DNA from: Pilaira anomala
Lineage: Eukaryota > Mucoromycota > Mucoromycetes > Mucorales > Mucoraceae
NCBI GenBank assembly: GCA_025716855.1
Contig: JAIXMQ010000008.1
Span: 620,001-684,000, forward strand
DNA length: 64,000 bases
Reading direction: 5' to 3'
The notes beneath the pieces were generated by a model, which was not told where the DNA came from, did no database searches, and saw only the letters and a list, made by a program, of their open reading frames with translations. A program made the position numbers and the translations under genes. Below, piece by piece: positions 47,601 to 60,897 of the stretch (the first letter of the stretch is position 1; each line of letters starts with the position of its first letter).

Positions 47601-50600
47601 TGACTGATATTGGTTACTTTGTGTATCCAAGATCATTTGATACAGGTGTAATTGAATACATGTTTACTACTTTGAATACATTAATTACATTTGGTGGATT
47701 AAATGTACTCAAGACATGTAAACAACATATGGTGGATCATGATGGACCTGTAGCCAAAGTAGCTCAAGTAGCTTTAGGGATTGATATAAATAGTAAACCA
47801 ATTTCTTTTCTTGACCTTTTAGTGATAACCTCCATTAGGTAAAAAGAATATATGTATATATATATATTTTATGCATATAAAAAAAAAATAATATTAAATT
47901 CCTATTAATAGATTTCTTGAATCAGAATCAACAGAAAAGCTTTCTAAATCATTAACTAAGCCGGTTCGTCGTATTCAACTGGATGCAGCTGATTTACTTT
48001 ACTTGATTATATCAAAGCTAGATTATGTCAATATGAAACTTATTCAACAAATTCAAACTTGTGTTATTCATAAACTCTTATTTTGTATCACAACAGAAAA
48101 CTTGGATTTACAACAAAAGTTATTACATTTATTACATGCTTCATTAGCTATTACAGCTGCAAGTGCATCTACCGTCAACACAACACCAACTGAAAAAGGT
48201 CATCAACGTAAAGCCTCAGTTGATAGTACAAGTTCTTACTCTAGTCTAAATGAGGCTATCTTATTAATTCAATCCTCTACTGATTTATTTGTAAAATGTG
48301 TAACGGATGCATTAACATTACCAACTAATCGACCACTTTTACAACATTGGATCGATTTCATTTTAGCTACTTTACCTTATGTCAAATCGGGATTTCGATT
48401 TATATTGGTACCAATTTTAATATGTATCTGTAACCAAATTAATGCAAGATGTGATACGATTGATATTATGATTCATGAGACACCAGCACAAGCAACTTCT
48501 TCCAACACAGATAAAGAATTACTTGTATTATTAACAGGACTTGAAAAACTCGTCATGTTTTGTTTAACTGATAGAACTGTATCGGATGACTGGTTCAGCA
48601 ATAAAACATTACAACAAGAGATCCCATTACCTTACATACCCGATACATCACCACTCATCGGGTTAGCCCAAATCATTCTTCAACAACAACAAACAGAAGA
48701 AAAGCCAAGAGACAGTCTAGTATTTCATTTACCTGTCATTTTACAAATTCTCATGAACTTATGGAACGTATTTCGTACACCCAATTGGTCTCTCAGTACA
48801 CGTGAATCGATGGGTGATGCAAAATCAGATGCTATCCTTCATAGTTTTTCTGTTGCTTCAAAACAAACAAGATCAAAACTAGAATCTATCTTGGAAAGAT
48901 TATTCAAGTTTTCAAATGTCGATTTTGTTGAAGGCATAACTGAAATTTTCTTCATGGAGAATCCAAATGCACTTGAATTTGATTTACCGCAAGATCAGTA
49001 TCATTTGATTGCCATGGAGATTTTAGATCATACGCCTACAATTACCCCACAACATGTATTATCTACTTTATTAGATAGTATTCGACAACGTACACCCAAT
49101 ACATATCAAAGCAGAAGAAGAAAGATATTACGTGTTGGTAAACTGTAAAGTGATAATATACATTTGTTATTATTTTGTTGTTTTTTTTTTTAAATCATTT
49201 TTTGTTTTTTAATAGGACGGATACTTCTATTTTAAGATTTGCCGAAATATACTGTAGTTATATCCAAAACCCAGAATCGATTGTTTTATTATGGCCTATT
49301 ATCCATTCATTCTCAAAGGACTATTTATCTCAAGCGAATACGTACAAGATGTTCTTACCCGGACTCATGCGATTCCTTACAGTAGCACTTGAAACCTTAT
49401 CTCATGCATCGGAAGGTGACCGTCGTATCCGAAAAGATGCACAAGAGCTGTACCAACGTTGTATCGATTACTGTATTTTAATTGCCGGTAAATCATTTGA
49501 CCAAGGATTATGGATGCGTAGTCGAACTACACTTTACGACGAAACGACAACGGACGATACAAGTTCGATTCATACAATTGATTCTTCGTTACAAGTAGAG
49601 AACTCTAGTAACTTGAGTAATCATACAACAACCGATCGAAATGTATCAATAAGTAACGTATCTGAAATGGAGAAAAAGGCAAGTTGGAAATCAAGAGAGG
49701 ATATCATGATACTTCAAGTCAATCAATATTTAGCAAGTCAAGTGATTCCTAGATTGAGACTGTTAGTAGGAGATAATGATAAAATCAATTCCTTGTTGAA
49801 TAATTTAGTTTATTATGTGATTGGTCCATCCCTGAAATCCAAAGTGTGAGTGAGTAGTAGAAAGAAGAAATATGTAAATCATATCGTTAAAACTTATATT
49901 TTAAAATATATATAGGAAAAATCCAGTGATATTAGATCAACTATGTGAAATGGCTAGTATGCCATTTACTTACAAGACATGGCGAAAGGAAGTATGGGAA
50001 GTATTTACAGATAATAAATTCTTTCATATGAATTCTACAACATGTACCAAATGGTTGAAGGTGATTGGAACCGCATTATCCATTGAAAAGGAAAGAATGA
50101 GCGAACTCATGACGCGTGTCATGACATCACCATCCAATACTTTCTTTTCAAATAAAGATCAAGAGTCCCTGAATCGTTCGCTTCACCTCCGTAGACTTTC
50201 TTTTGTTTTGTTTGCTGGTACCTTGGATCAATATGTACCACAATTACCTGTCATACAAGAGAAAATTGTTGAACTCTTGAAACTAGATCATGGTGAAATG
50301 GTACATACCGAAATCTATCTTTGTTTAAGAGTCATCTTGATGAGGTTTTCTCAAAAACATCTCATGAATTTCTGGCCTGTTTTAATTACTGAATTGGTAA
50401 AAAAAATGTATTTTTGTCATGTTATCTATTTATGATAAACTAACTGGAAATTTTTCAATATTATATTAGATGAGGTTATTTAATTCCTTTGTTTATCAGG
50501 ACTTTCAAGATCGTCCGGAAGAGGCTCAAATCGCTTTAGCTGGATGTAAATTTCTCGACCTCTTGTGTACCCTTGAACTAGACGCTTTTCAAATGTAAAA

Positions 50601-51124
50601 ACAAAAAACTAATGATGACGATGATCATCATCTCATTAATATTATTTTACTCACACTGTTATATATATATATATAGTTATCAGTGGATATTCATCCGAGA
50701 TACAGTAGAGACATTAATCAAACCACAAACTGAAGGACCTATACCAATCATGGAACTCTTGGACAAGAAACTCAGCAACGTTCCCATGGTAACATTTTTT
50801 TTTTTTTAAAAAAAAAGGAACAAAAAAAAAAAAAAAAAAAAAAAAAGTAACTCAAATAAACATTTAATTTAATTTTGATAGGAGGCGTTTGATTATTCAT
50901 TTATGGAATCCAGTATGCAACCTTCTCTAGGATCACTTAAACGACCCATGTTAACAATGCGTAGTATTACATCAATTCGACAACTTGGATTCTTTGTTGA
51001 GCATGTTGGACTCTACGTATACCAGTCGTCATTTACACTGTCTAAACCCGATTTACCCTTTATAGAAAGCTTATTACAAAATGACTTGATGAAAGAAGAA
51101 GATGGTACAACTTCAATAGAATAA
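44652..51124 (+). CDS. DOP1: Dopey family protein DOP1
   Basis: Large peripheral membrane protein (roughly 1,900 residues) of the Dopey family, which works with a Mon2-like partner in Golgi/endosome trafficking and has roles in polarity and morphogenesis. The N-terminal Dopey domain is spread over small exons: MDSPDISS, PQIREA, FQHDSRFRKYVLLVEKNLQS, SFQAYPQFPVIPRKQLVAKR, LAQCLNPGFPAGVHQKTLEV, SDQLAEDLALWSTGLFPFVQ, PQLINIFETYYFPLRGKLRP, then a 750-codon exon from about 45576. Later exons are leucine-rich helical repeats without membrane segments, ending LLQNDLMKEEDGTTSIE. Exon 3 uses the acceptor just before CTTTTCAACATGAC (about 44818) to keep frame. Several introns carry T or A homopolymers of up to 25 bases. 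All exons join without internal stops, so the gene looks intact. Confidence 0.9.
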
Positions 51125-51244
51125 AAAATATGGAGACATGATGTCATGGTTGTTTCATTTTTTTAAAAAGTATATATATAAAACCTGAGAGTTTCAAAAA
51201 AAAAAAAAATTGTATATCCTTTCTTTATTATTATTATTATTATT

Positions 51245-52867
51245 ATGCCAGCTGCCGTTGGTATTGCTTGGACTATGTTTGCCATTATGGCAACTGTAAG
51301 TTTTTAGAAATTAGCTCGGAGTAAAAGTATCCGAAAAAGAATAATCAAATTTTTTTTTTTTAAAGTTGACAAGTTTTCTTTGTTATAATATATAGGCGTT
51401 GTCCTTATTTAGTATTGGATTTACAAAATATTTTGCAAGTAAAAGAGAATCCGAGCTTTCCGCGACAGTGGTCACGATGCTTGTGCTTACTTTGATCTTA
51501 TCGACAGCTGCTTTATTACCTATTGATGTCTTTTTAGTTTCCTCCACAGTAAATTCGGAAACAGGATTAAAAAAAGATTGGGCAGATGCAGATACAGTGT
51601 ATTGGATAACATTTACAGTTCAAGTTTTGTACTACGGTAAGGGCAAAAAAAAAAAAAAAAAATTATAAAATAAAAAAAAAAAGCATGCATTAAACACAAA
51701 CACACACAACAGTATTTTATGGTTCTATCGTGGCTTGTAGTTTCTTTGTGATTCCATATGCTTATTTTTATTATGAAGAAGACAAGACAAAAACCAAAAG
51801 TACGAGAAGACAAGGCGCATTCAAGTATGCTATATTCTTTTTGATCACGGGAGGATTATTGTTTTTCTTTGGTCTCTTTTTAAAGCCAAATATTTTACCA
51901 CCTCACATTGATTTAGAGTGGTTTCATAACCTACTAACCGAAAGTAGTAAGTTGTTTATTTTCGTTTTGTTAATAAACAAAATCATTGTGTATTTATTTT
52001 TATTTTGTATAACAGATGGAGCCAAGGCTTTTTGGTTTCTCGTTGCTTGTTTGTTCCTTCCGGGAATGGCAGTTTTTGTGATTTATACAGTGAGTGCTGT
52101 AAAAAATATGAATAAATAAAAAAAAAAACTAACAAGAATATAGGCACCGGGATTATCAATTATCCCTTTCAGTTTAATTAAAGGGAAACCAAAGATTGAT
52201 GCAGAATTTGATCACCTTCATCATGCTTTAGCATTAGTTCGAGAACGTCAATTAGCAATCCATCAAAAACAAAAACAACATTCCGGATCTGACCAAGAAG
52301 AACACGAAGCAGCAGCAGCAGCAGCAGCAATAACAACAGAAGCAACAGCATTGTCTGCACATGATTATCGTACATTAGAAAATTTAAATGATGAAGAAAG
52401 GTAAGTTTAAGGTTTTTAATGTGTTATTGTTGTGTAATATTTAAAACTTTTTTTTTTTTTTTTTATTTTAGAATCTTGGTACGTCGTTTAGAAGGAATTG
52501 AACAAGACAAGAATCAATTTTTACAAAAGTTAATTCGAGTTTGTCAACCGTTCAAAGTAAGTAACTATGTGTGTAACTAGGAATATATAATTTTGATTGT
52601 TCATTAAAAAAAAAAAAAAAAAAAAAAAAGGTTTTGATCGGTTTAATCTTGATCATTTTAACTATTTTAGTGATTGTATCATTGTTTATGTCTGCGTAAG
52701 TTTTTTTTTATTATTATTATTGATCTATTCTATATATACTAACAAGATGAAAACAGGATTGATAAACTCTCATTCTCTGTATGTGGCAGAAAGTGTGGAT
52801 ACATCGTTAGTCAGACAAGATTGTTTAACCCAGTCAATATCATTTTTGTACAACTTCAAAAGGTAAG

Positions 52868-52900
<33 letters not shown>

Positions 52901-53584
52901 GTAACATGTGTATATTAGTTGTTCCCATTAGATTATGTCTTTATGGTTGGTATTATCATTTACTTTTTATTAGCAACCATGACGGGTATGATTCAAATCG
53001 GTGTTCGTTTTCTTTGGGTCACACTTTATAGAATTAAGAAAGGATCCACAGCACCTCAAGGCTTATTATTTTCAGCCATCGTTTTAACATTTGGATTATT
53101 AGCATTTACTTATACGATCACATCCACAGTTACACCAGGATATGCACACTTTGGTAGTCAAGTTTATGTGAGTAATTTAAAGTTAATAATTTATTTATAA
53201 TTATATATATATTTATATTCTTTATAGTGTAATCATACGGAACGTGGAAGTAGAAATTGTTCAATTGCAATAGATAAGATTGTACCTTGTGACATTTATG
53301 CACCTGTTGGTAAGAGAAAAAAAAAATTCAACCATCAACTAGTATATATATACACATCTTAACAACAAATTATATAATATGATATAGAAATTTGTACCCC
53401 AACCGTCTCTTCTACATTGATCGACCGCATGACATTAAATACACCGACTTTTGGATTCTTATTTTATTATTCTCAATGGGCATTTTTAGTTACTTTTACT
53501 TTGGGTTTCTTAATTTCTTTGTTTAAAAATCCTAATGTAAAATCAACTTCTGAAGAAGAACAAGGATTATTGGATGGGCATTAA
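51245..53584 (+). CDS. LMBD1-like lysosomal/vacuolar membrane protein
   Basis: LMBR1-domain protein related to LMBD1, which in animals with ABCD4 exports cobalamin from lysosomes. About nine exons starting MPAAVGIAWTMFAIMATALS. Around nine hydrophobic segments are visible: two at the N-terminus, then VFYGSIVACSFFVIPYAYFY, YAIFFLITGGLLFFFGLFL, LVACLFLPGMAVFVIYT and, after a polar loop, further segments including VLIGLILIILTILVIVSLFM, FPLDYVFMVGIIIYFLLATM and LLFSAIVLTFGLLAFTYTIT. The family-typical PIDVFLVSSTVN near residue 60 and the long cytosolic loop with YRTLENLNDEERILVRRLEG are present; the loop holds an alanine repeat. The luminal segment has Cys pairs and an N-glycosylation site (CNHTERGSRNCS). 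The C-terminus is acidic with EEEQGLLDGH, possibly an acidic di-leucine sorting signal. Cobalamin transport is a family-based inference. Confidence 0.85.
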
Positions 53585-53959
53585 TTTAATAAAACAAACA
53601 AAACGTCAAGCACGTTATTTTAAATCTAATATATATTCTCTCTCACTCTGTCTCTCCCTCTCTCACTCTGTCTCTCTCTGTAATTTCACTCCTGCAAACT
53701 GCTTGATTTTTTTAAACCAATCAACCCTTTAGGGGATTTTTTTTTTTTTGGGTGATGGGCTCGTGCTCTTTTTTTTTTTTTTTTGTTTATTTTTTTTTTG
53801 GTTCGTGCAGCACACGCGGTGGCCTGAGAGTTGTCCTATTAATCAACCAACGTTCATTCTCGTCTTTTTCTCTTAAAAAGGAAACTTTTCATCTCTATAA
53901 GAACAATTTTTTTACTTTCTTTATGAATAAAGAAAAAGAGTGAAAGAAATAAATGTATA

Positions 53960-54000
<41 letters not shown>

Positions 54001-54437
54001 GTCATTAAAATAAAAAAAAATTAAATAGTGTCAATTGTCGATCACTTCTTTAATTAGAATCCCCCTTTATCATTTATACGATTCTCTTTCTCTTGTATAT
54101 ATATAAAATGTTATAAACAACAAATATAAAATTTTTATTCGATTCGGATTGGTGCTTCCGAAAATAAATCTTTGCAGTTGTAAATACTTGAGAGCGTGGA
54201 AAGAAGGGGGGGGGACTTATTCTGGGGGGTGGGGATGATTTTTTGCTTTTAAGGGAACTGATCTAAATTATATAAAAAGGACCAAAAAAAAAAAAAAAAA
54301 ATAGAAATTATTTTATTATCTAAATTACTCTCTCTCTCTCTCTCTCTCTCTTTCTTTATTCTTTTTTTTTCTTCTTCTTCTTTTCTACTACTATCGTTTA
54401 TAACACATTCACTTTTTTTGCTTCTTTTTATATAAAA
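53585..54437. other. Intergenic with microsatellites
   Basis: Holds CT-rich repeats (53638-53680), a (TG)n run of about 17 units (53961-53994), a G7-G8 tract near 54205 and a (CT)n tract (54329-54350) just upstream of the C2H2 gene. No coding exon is supported. Confidence 0.65.
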
Positions 54438-55246
54438 ATGTATTCATATCCATCAACTACTACTACTACTTCTTCTTCTTCTACTACTACTACTGCCAGT
54501 GCTTATAATTACTATCCAGCACCACCACAACAGCAACAACAAGAAGATAGACTGATGAGCTATAGTGATTTATTATCTTGTTCAACATCAAGTCAAACAT
54601 CTGATTATGAACGATCACCTTGTACAGAGGATTACCATCCTATGGTGACTGTTGCTGCTGGTCAACAACAGGTCTATTATCCTGGTTTTCATGATTATTA
54701 TCAACAGCATTATGAATCTACTATTCAAAAGCAACAAGATCTTCAACATTTCATGATGATGCAATCACCTATTTATAATCAACATCAACAATACCACCAC
54801 CACCAATCACAACAAAAGAATACTACTGAATTCATTTCTTCTCCTTGTTCAACTACTATTTCTTCTTGTCATACTTCACCTGTGATAGCTCAAGAAACCT
54901 TAAAAAAGAAGAAACGATCCCCTACTGTAAAGCGTATTCCTTCTATTTCTACACAAGAGACACAAAAGAATTTTCCTTGTCTTCATGATAACTGTGGTAA
55001 AGTATTCAAGCGATCAGAACATTTAAAGCGACATGTACGATCTATCCATACCAAAGAAAAACGTAAGTCTTTTCTTTTTTATCATTTTCTTTCATTTATA
55101 CTCATATCTTTATTATTTTAGCTTATCAATGTCCTTATGAACAATGTGGTAAACGCTTTTCAAGATCAGATAATTTGTCCCAACATATTCGTATCCATCG
55201 TACAACAAAAGACCGTCACCATGCATTGACCAAGAAACAAAAATAG
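54438..55246 (+). CDS. Two-finger C2H2 zinc-finger transcription factor, Msn2/4-like fingers
   Basis: Predicted nuclear regulator of about 248 residues in two exons. The N-terminal three-quarters is Ser/Thr/Gln/Tyr-rich and disordered (MYSYPSTTTTTSSSSTTTT; YSDLLSCSTSSQTSDYE). A basic patch (LKKKKRSPTVKRIPS) precedes two adjacent C2H2 fingers: FPCLHDNCGKVFKRSEHLKR ... HVRSIH and, after the intron, YQCPYEQCGKRFSRSDNLSQ ... HIRIH. The RSEHLKR and RSDNLSQ recognition helices are those of the Msn2/Msn4/Seb1 group, which bind AGGGG-type stress elements. The finger region of fungal SteA/Ste12-type proteins is similar, so the pathway is uncertain. The intron interrupts the inter-finger linker (TKEK/PYQC) and is spliced at GTAAGT. 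Confidence 0.85.
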
Positions 55247-55323
55247 TTACTTTAGGTTTTGATTACAGCACCTCTTTGTTTATATTATACATACTTTTTT
55301 TTTTTTTTTTTTTGCATTTTTTT

Positions 55324-55376
<53 letters not shown>

Positions 55377-56102
55377 TTTAAACTTGATTTTGCGTGCAAA
55401 GATCAAAAAAAAAAAAGAGAGAAAAAATAATATTTTTTTTTTTTTAATTCATTCATCATCACAACATAATTATTACTCTTTTATTTTTTTTTTTTCAAAA
55501 AAAATAAAAATTATTAGTTCAAATTATATTTTTTTTTTTTTTTCCCATCGGTCACGTTTCCGTAATATTTTAATTTAGTTGCACCAACTATCCAACTTTT
55601 TTTAAAAGATAATTTGACAAGAGTCTCTTATTTGAAGGCTCGTGCACCACAGTTTTGGTGATACGTTACAAATCATCCTGTTAACCCATGATTGGCTCTA
55701 TGACGGATATAGTGAATGCACGGTTAAAACCATACTTTCGTTCCGAGACCTTTTAAATTCCTTTTTGACTCCGGTAAGTGCAACGTTTTTTTAAATGACA
55801 AGTAGTGTAACCCAAGGCACCCAGTTAATTTTGAACCGACTCTCTTAAGAAAAAACTGGTTTTTTTTTTTTTTTTTTACTAACCATCTGTGCACGAAAAA
55901 AAGTAGGAAAAAAATATTGGCACAGTTCTTTTCTCCTTTCAAAAAGAAAAAACACAAAAACCTTAATTTTTTTTAGGTATTTAAAATACACCTTTTTTAC
56001 TCCTTTTCACTTGTTCTCTTTCTTTCTTTCTTTCCTTCTCTCACTTTTTTATTTTTTTTTTATTTTATTTTTTTTCACACCTTCATTCTTATAAAAAACC
56101 AA
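55247..56102. other. Intergenic, simple-sequence rich
   Basis: Contains a (CA)n run of about 23 units (55327-55372) and many T and A homopolymers. A minus-strand frame at 55724-55957 is interrupted by homopolymers and not convincing. The last 130 bp are pyrimidine-rich leader of the bHLH gene. Confidence 0.65.
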
Positions 56103-57212
56103 ATGAATTCAATTCAAAAACAAATGCATGTTCAACAACCTTTTGAAATGATGGATCATTACTATACGAATGGACATCATTTACAACAACATTATTTACA
56201 TAAACAACAACAGATTGAGTTAGAACGCATTCGATTAGTTCAACAACAAGCTGAAATTCAACAACAAAAGGCTTTATTTCAAAGTATACATCTATAAAAA
56301 AAACACGCTTTTTTTAACAACATGAATTAATAAAACAAAATTTATATTATTAGTGATGTACTATAATCAACAACAAGAACAACAATTCATGTTGAACAAT
56401 CATATGCAAGAACAGCCTACTTCTCCACCAAGGTAACACACACACACATACACACACATAAACGTAATCTTGATTTTATTACTAATCATCTAATCCAATA
56501 AATATAGCTTGGTAGGCGATAAAGAACAGAGAAGAGCTGAACATAATGCTATTGAACGGGCACGACGTGAATCTTTAAACACTAAATTTCAACAACTCGC
56601 TCATTCTTTACCTAACTTGCATAACGACCGTCGTCCATCCAAGGGAACTATCATTGAACGTACACTTGAATACGGTAATAGAAAATATAGACATTTTTTT
56701 TTTAAATTAGATTACTGATTTAATTTAAATAAATAGTGAAACTCACTGTCGAAAAAGAAGAGAATTTAAAGACCGAAATTGAACAACTTCGTTTAGCTAA
56801 TGAAAGCTTGATTTCCAAAATGACGACAGATGTCATTGAAGAATTGGATGAAGAAGAAGAAGAAGAAGAATACGATGATGAGGATGAAGAAGAAGAAGAT
56901 GGTTCAGTTACGCCTGAAGATACTTTTAGTGAGCATTCAGTTAGTTCAAATGGTTCCTCAAATCATTTTTACTATAATCCTAATCAACAAGATTTTCATC
57001 ATCTCGTATTTGAAAAGTTTCAACAAAGTAAGCCAAAATAAATCTCCTGATTATTTCATGGTGCCACTGAAAAATACTAACTCCTTCTTTTTGTAATTAT
57101 AGATTCTTCGCTTCTTTTAAATAAAGGTTAGTATTTTCAATCTGTATTACCTTGAATTTATTAAACTGACTAACGTTTTTATTTTTATATTCCAGAACCA
57201 ACATTTTTTTAA
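56103..57212 (+). CDS. Max-like bHLH-leucine zipper transcription factor
   Basis: Predicted nuclear dimeric E-box binding protein. Six exons: a Gln-rich start (MNSIQKQMHVQQPFEMMDHY), MMYYNQQQEQQFMLNNHMQ..., LVGDKEQRRAEHNAIERARR, VKLTVEKEENLKTEIEQLRL and two short C-terminal exons ending NSSLLLNKEPTFF. The basic region RRAEHNAIERARRESLN has the His, Glu and Arg residues (H-x3-E-x3-R) that read CACGTG. Helix 1 is FQQLAHSLPN and helix 2 begins KGTIIERTLEYVK. A heptad zipper (VEKEENLKTEIEQLRLANES) follows. An extended acidic run lies after the zipper. All splice sites are canonical and the joins keep frame. The Max/Myc/SREBP-like half-site preference is inferred from the basic region. Confidence 0.85.
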
Positions 57213-58232
57213 GCCAATCTCTACTATCAAAAAAAAAAAAAAAAAAAAAAAAACTTTGACTCTCCACCCATTCCTTATTACTTAATAATATGTACACACA
57301 CACACACACACACACACAATCCTATTCACTATGTAAATATATATTTATTTTTTCAAGTTCCTTGATCTTCCCTCTCTTTCTCTCTCTCTCCTCTAACCAG
57401 TCATTTATACCCTCTCTCTCTCTCTCTCTCTCTCTCTTATATGAACCCTATTTTCCCCACTCTACATACACACACACACACACACACACAAACTCCTATA
57501 TATATCATGACCTCTTTCTTTTTTTATATATGCAAAGCCTCCTTTAAAAAAATAAAATATATATATATATGATTTGAAAAAAAAAAAAAGAACATTAACG
57601 GCTTTTTTCACTGGATCGGGAGTAAAATATTTAAAAGAAACAGCTTTTAATAGTTGTACGAAAACATGAGGAAATTGCATGTTTCTCGGGATGATCCGTT
57701 CTTTATTACAAAACCCCTTGCACACAAACCAAGACATTTATTTCCTTTCAATAAACTTATATTTATTCTATCGTGCACTTTCCTTTTTTAAACTTTTTTT
57801 TTTTTTTTTTTTCATATAACTGTAGACTTGGACTTTGATTATCGATTTGGGTCCGCGCGCGGTACTTTTTGCCCGTAAACAGGTTTAACGAAAAGTCATC
57901 ATCACTTGTGATACATTTTGATCAAAAAGGATCTTCCCTTTCCAACTCTCTTTCTCTTTCAATCTGACGTTATTGAAAACATGACGTTTTTTTTTTTATC
58001 AAATAAAAACAAAGTTTAATATTTTCATGTAATTCACGATGTTTAAATGTGTAAACAAAATACCAACAAACAACTTTTACGGATTTCCAAGACCTTTTTT
58101 TTTTTTTTTTTCGCCACGATATCAAAAAAAAAAAGAGTCCCTGGTAACCCACATCAAAAAAAAAAAAAAAACAATTGGAGTCCGATTGCATGAACACATG
58201 AGAGTTCAATGTTCTCTCTTTCTTTCCTTCAT

Positions 58233-58280
58233 TTTATTAAACTGACTTTTTATTAAACTGACTGTTTATTAAACTGACTT
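58233..58280. repeat. Short tandem repeat, three copies of a ~17-bp unit
   Basis: Three consecutive copies of a unit built on TTTATTAAACTGAC, separated by 2-4 bases. A further single copy of TTTATTAAACTGAC lies at about 57159, 1.1 kb upstream. Confidence 0.8.
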
Positions 58281-59250
58281 TTTTTTTACAGAATAAGGTT
58301 TTTTTTTTGTAAGACAGTTGTCATGGTACTTTATGAACCTGTGTTTTTTCTAGATATGTACTTTTTTTGTCAAAAAATCATACCTTTCACATGGACCTTT
58401 TATTTGGTATTCCTCCGGATCGTTTTTTTTTATAAACAAACTTTTTGATATTTAAAAAAAACTGAAGTAGCGGGTATTTAAAAAATCTCAGGGCCCTTGC
58501 TCTCTCTCTCTCTCTCTTTTACTACTCCTAAATAAAGTACCTGAAAACACGCGTTTTCGCTCTCTTTTTTTCTAATAAACAAGGAGTGCTTTTTTTAAGG
58601 AAATTTGAATGAAAGAAATCTTGTTACCCTTTTTTTTTTCTGTTTGATATATATATTTTTAATGCAGAATTTTTTTTTTTTATAAAAATAGTACAAGATC
58701 AAAGAAAAAAAAAAAAACTTTATTTGGCAATAGGGACAGTCATCTTTTTTTTTGCTGCAGTGTATACACATGAGAAAGAAGGGTCAAGTGACTCACTTTT
58801 GGCTAAAAAAAAATGGATTGCCTTTGTCATACGTTGTTCTTGAAAGAACTATTTCCCTCTCTCCTGTTGTGAGCGCGTAGCATTATTTCATCACTGGTAA
58901 ACAAAAAAATATTCAGATTATTTAATACTTATTCCGCGGTTAAAAAAAAAAAAAAAAAAAGAACATGTATGTCTTGAACGAATCTTTGTAAAAAATAGAT
59001 GCATCAACGTATTGGTTTCTTTATGATGTACATATACATTTTTTTTTTCATTTATTCCATGTATTATACACAGCTGTCAGCTATATGTATTTTTTTATTT
59101 TGTATTAAAGTCAGCTGCAGGCCTTAAAAATTATAGATTGTACAAAACTCAACCGTGATCCGTTCCGTTATTTGATCCGATAAATAATACACGAAAAAAA
59201 AAAAAAAATACCCTTTATTTTTTTCGGACCATTACCAAAAAGAGAGCGAG

Positions 59251-59287
<37 letters not shown>

Positions 59288-59662
59288 TAAAGGAGCCTGA
59301 AAATATTTATTTATGATTGTTCCTGACCTAAAATCAAAGACATTGTCTCAATCAAAAATTGGTTCTTAATGTTCGCATTTTTACGAAAAAAAAAATTTTT
59401 TTTTTTTTCTATAGTAGAGAGATGATAAAAATGTTTTCAAGACACGTAAGACAAACTATTTTAGTTTGTTTTTGTCTTACTTCACCATATGGTTACTCCA
59501 GTAGTATGACAAGGTTTCATTTGCTTTTCACAGGTATTTATCTGTATACTTATCATAAACCCACTCCCCTTTTTATTTTGATTTTTGAGAAGATTTCAAA
59601 ATCTCTTATTTAGAAAAGCGGGTAAATTTATAAATAATCTAGTCTCAATAAACTTGGTTTAG

Positions 59663-60056
59663 AAAAAGTCTTCAACTGTCAACAATCCTGTTCAATTTCA
59701 TAAAACAAGACGTTCTACCAAGAGCCTTGACGGTTATTGTAAAGACAATAAAGAGTTCTGAAATACAGAAATAATTAATCAAAGTACTAAAACATTTAAA
59801 GTATATAGCGCTTCTTATTGGTAACAGAACACAAAGATTCTTCACGTAGTTGAACAAGTCCGCAAGACGCAAAAGTATGTTCAATCTACATACAATTTTT
59901 TTGAAAAATGCGTCTGTAGTCATAGCAACTACACTACATACGATTATATGTACATCTCCATATCAACAAATTATATCATGAAAGATTATTTGATTTTTTA
60001 TTTATTTATTGAATTTAATAACAATCCATTTTTTGTTCTTGAAAAAATAGACTTTT
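59663..60056 (+). pseudogene. Unidentified plus-strand relic with two stops
   Basis: From a TTTAG acceptor-like site, one frame reads KKSSTVNNPVQFHKTRRSTK, with a TGA at 59759, then continues NTEIINQSTKTFKVYSASYW, with a TAA at 59822, and then QNTKILHVVEQVRKTQKYVQ and on to a TGA at about 60054. All three pieces stay in the same frame over about 131 codons with only two stops and polar, protein-like composition. No family is recognised. The antisense frame at 59672-59923 is also open but is hydrophobic and Cys/Phe-rich, as an antisense shadow would be. Confidence 0.35.
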
Positions 60057-60351
60057 GAGATCTTACAACATTTTCAAGTTATAATGCAAATAAGTCTTCT
60101 TGACCAAACCCACTTTTCACCACTAAAATACAGAATGTTGCTATCAAAATAAGAAAATTAAAATTTTTTGAGAGATAGCCACCTATCAGAACTGAGAAAG
60201 TACAGAGTTATTCAAAAAAAAAAAAAAAAAAAAAATATGATTGACTGCTGTACCATTCATGGTTTGAGTACGAAAGGCCGTAACAACAAAACCTTCAGGT
60301 AACTTGAAATAGAAACACATTCACTCTTTTTTTTTATTATTAGCAAAGACT

Positions 60352-60611
60352 TTACAACAACGAATTACCACCACCAGGATGTAAAAGAGCAACATATTTT
60401 GAACCGTTGATGTGCTTCTTGTTTAATATAGATAACACGTAAAATCTAGTACCATGTATAGTGGAGATTCCAATGAAGCGCTGTTTTATGATATAGTCCA
60501 ATAAGTTAAGGCCAAACCATTGGTAATAAATTAATACATTCAGTGCAGAACCGATACGTTTTCGATGATTCATCAATGGTTGCTTTATATTTTGTTCATC
60601 ACCATAAAATA
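60352..60611 (-). pseudogene. Unrecognised exon-like coding segment
   Basis: After an AAACAG acceptor at about 60612, a frame of 86 codons reads FYGDEQNIKQPLMNHRKRIG, SALNVLIYYQWFGLNLLDYI and IKQRFIGISTIHGTRFYVLS, ending HPGGGNSLL at a stop. It looks like the last exon of a gene. The family is not recognised. It may belong with the segment at 60898-61305 on the same strand, but no full gene model could be built, so it is listed as probable gene remains. Confidence 0.4.
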
Positions 60612-60897
60612 CTGTTTAATAGTATCTTATTTCGAACTTTGAATAATCTTATCTCGTCATTGTGCTAGTATGGACATACAATTGATACTGTAGTTAGGTG
60701 ATTTTTAATTTTTTTTTTTTTTTTTTGTATCTTTCCAGTGATATAGAATTAGTGAAAGAAGTTGTTTCTCGGTCTTATTTGTCTTTTTCTGGAATCAATT
60801 TGTATGAGTTAGTTACATTGAGATTTTTTATTGCTACCGAGTCCCATTTTTATAAGAAAAAAAAAAAAGGAATTTAGTTATTTGTAACCCTTTTTTT

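Noticed and set aside
57462..57737. Minus-strand frame with MSWFVCKGFCNKERIIPRNM
   Set aside because: The first 50 codons look somewhat protein-like, but it then runs into poly-Phe and a (CA)n repeat, has no splice-consistent continuation and no recognisable family. Possibly another relic; too weak to list.
59430..59500. Imperfect hairpin GTAAGACAAACTA ... TAGTTTGTTTTTGTCTTAC
   Set aside because: A small inverted repeat with an internal insertion, not linked to any gene end or element; such hairpins are expected by chance in AT-rich DNA.
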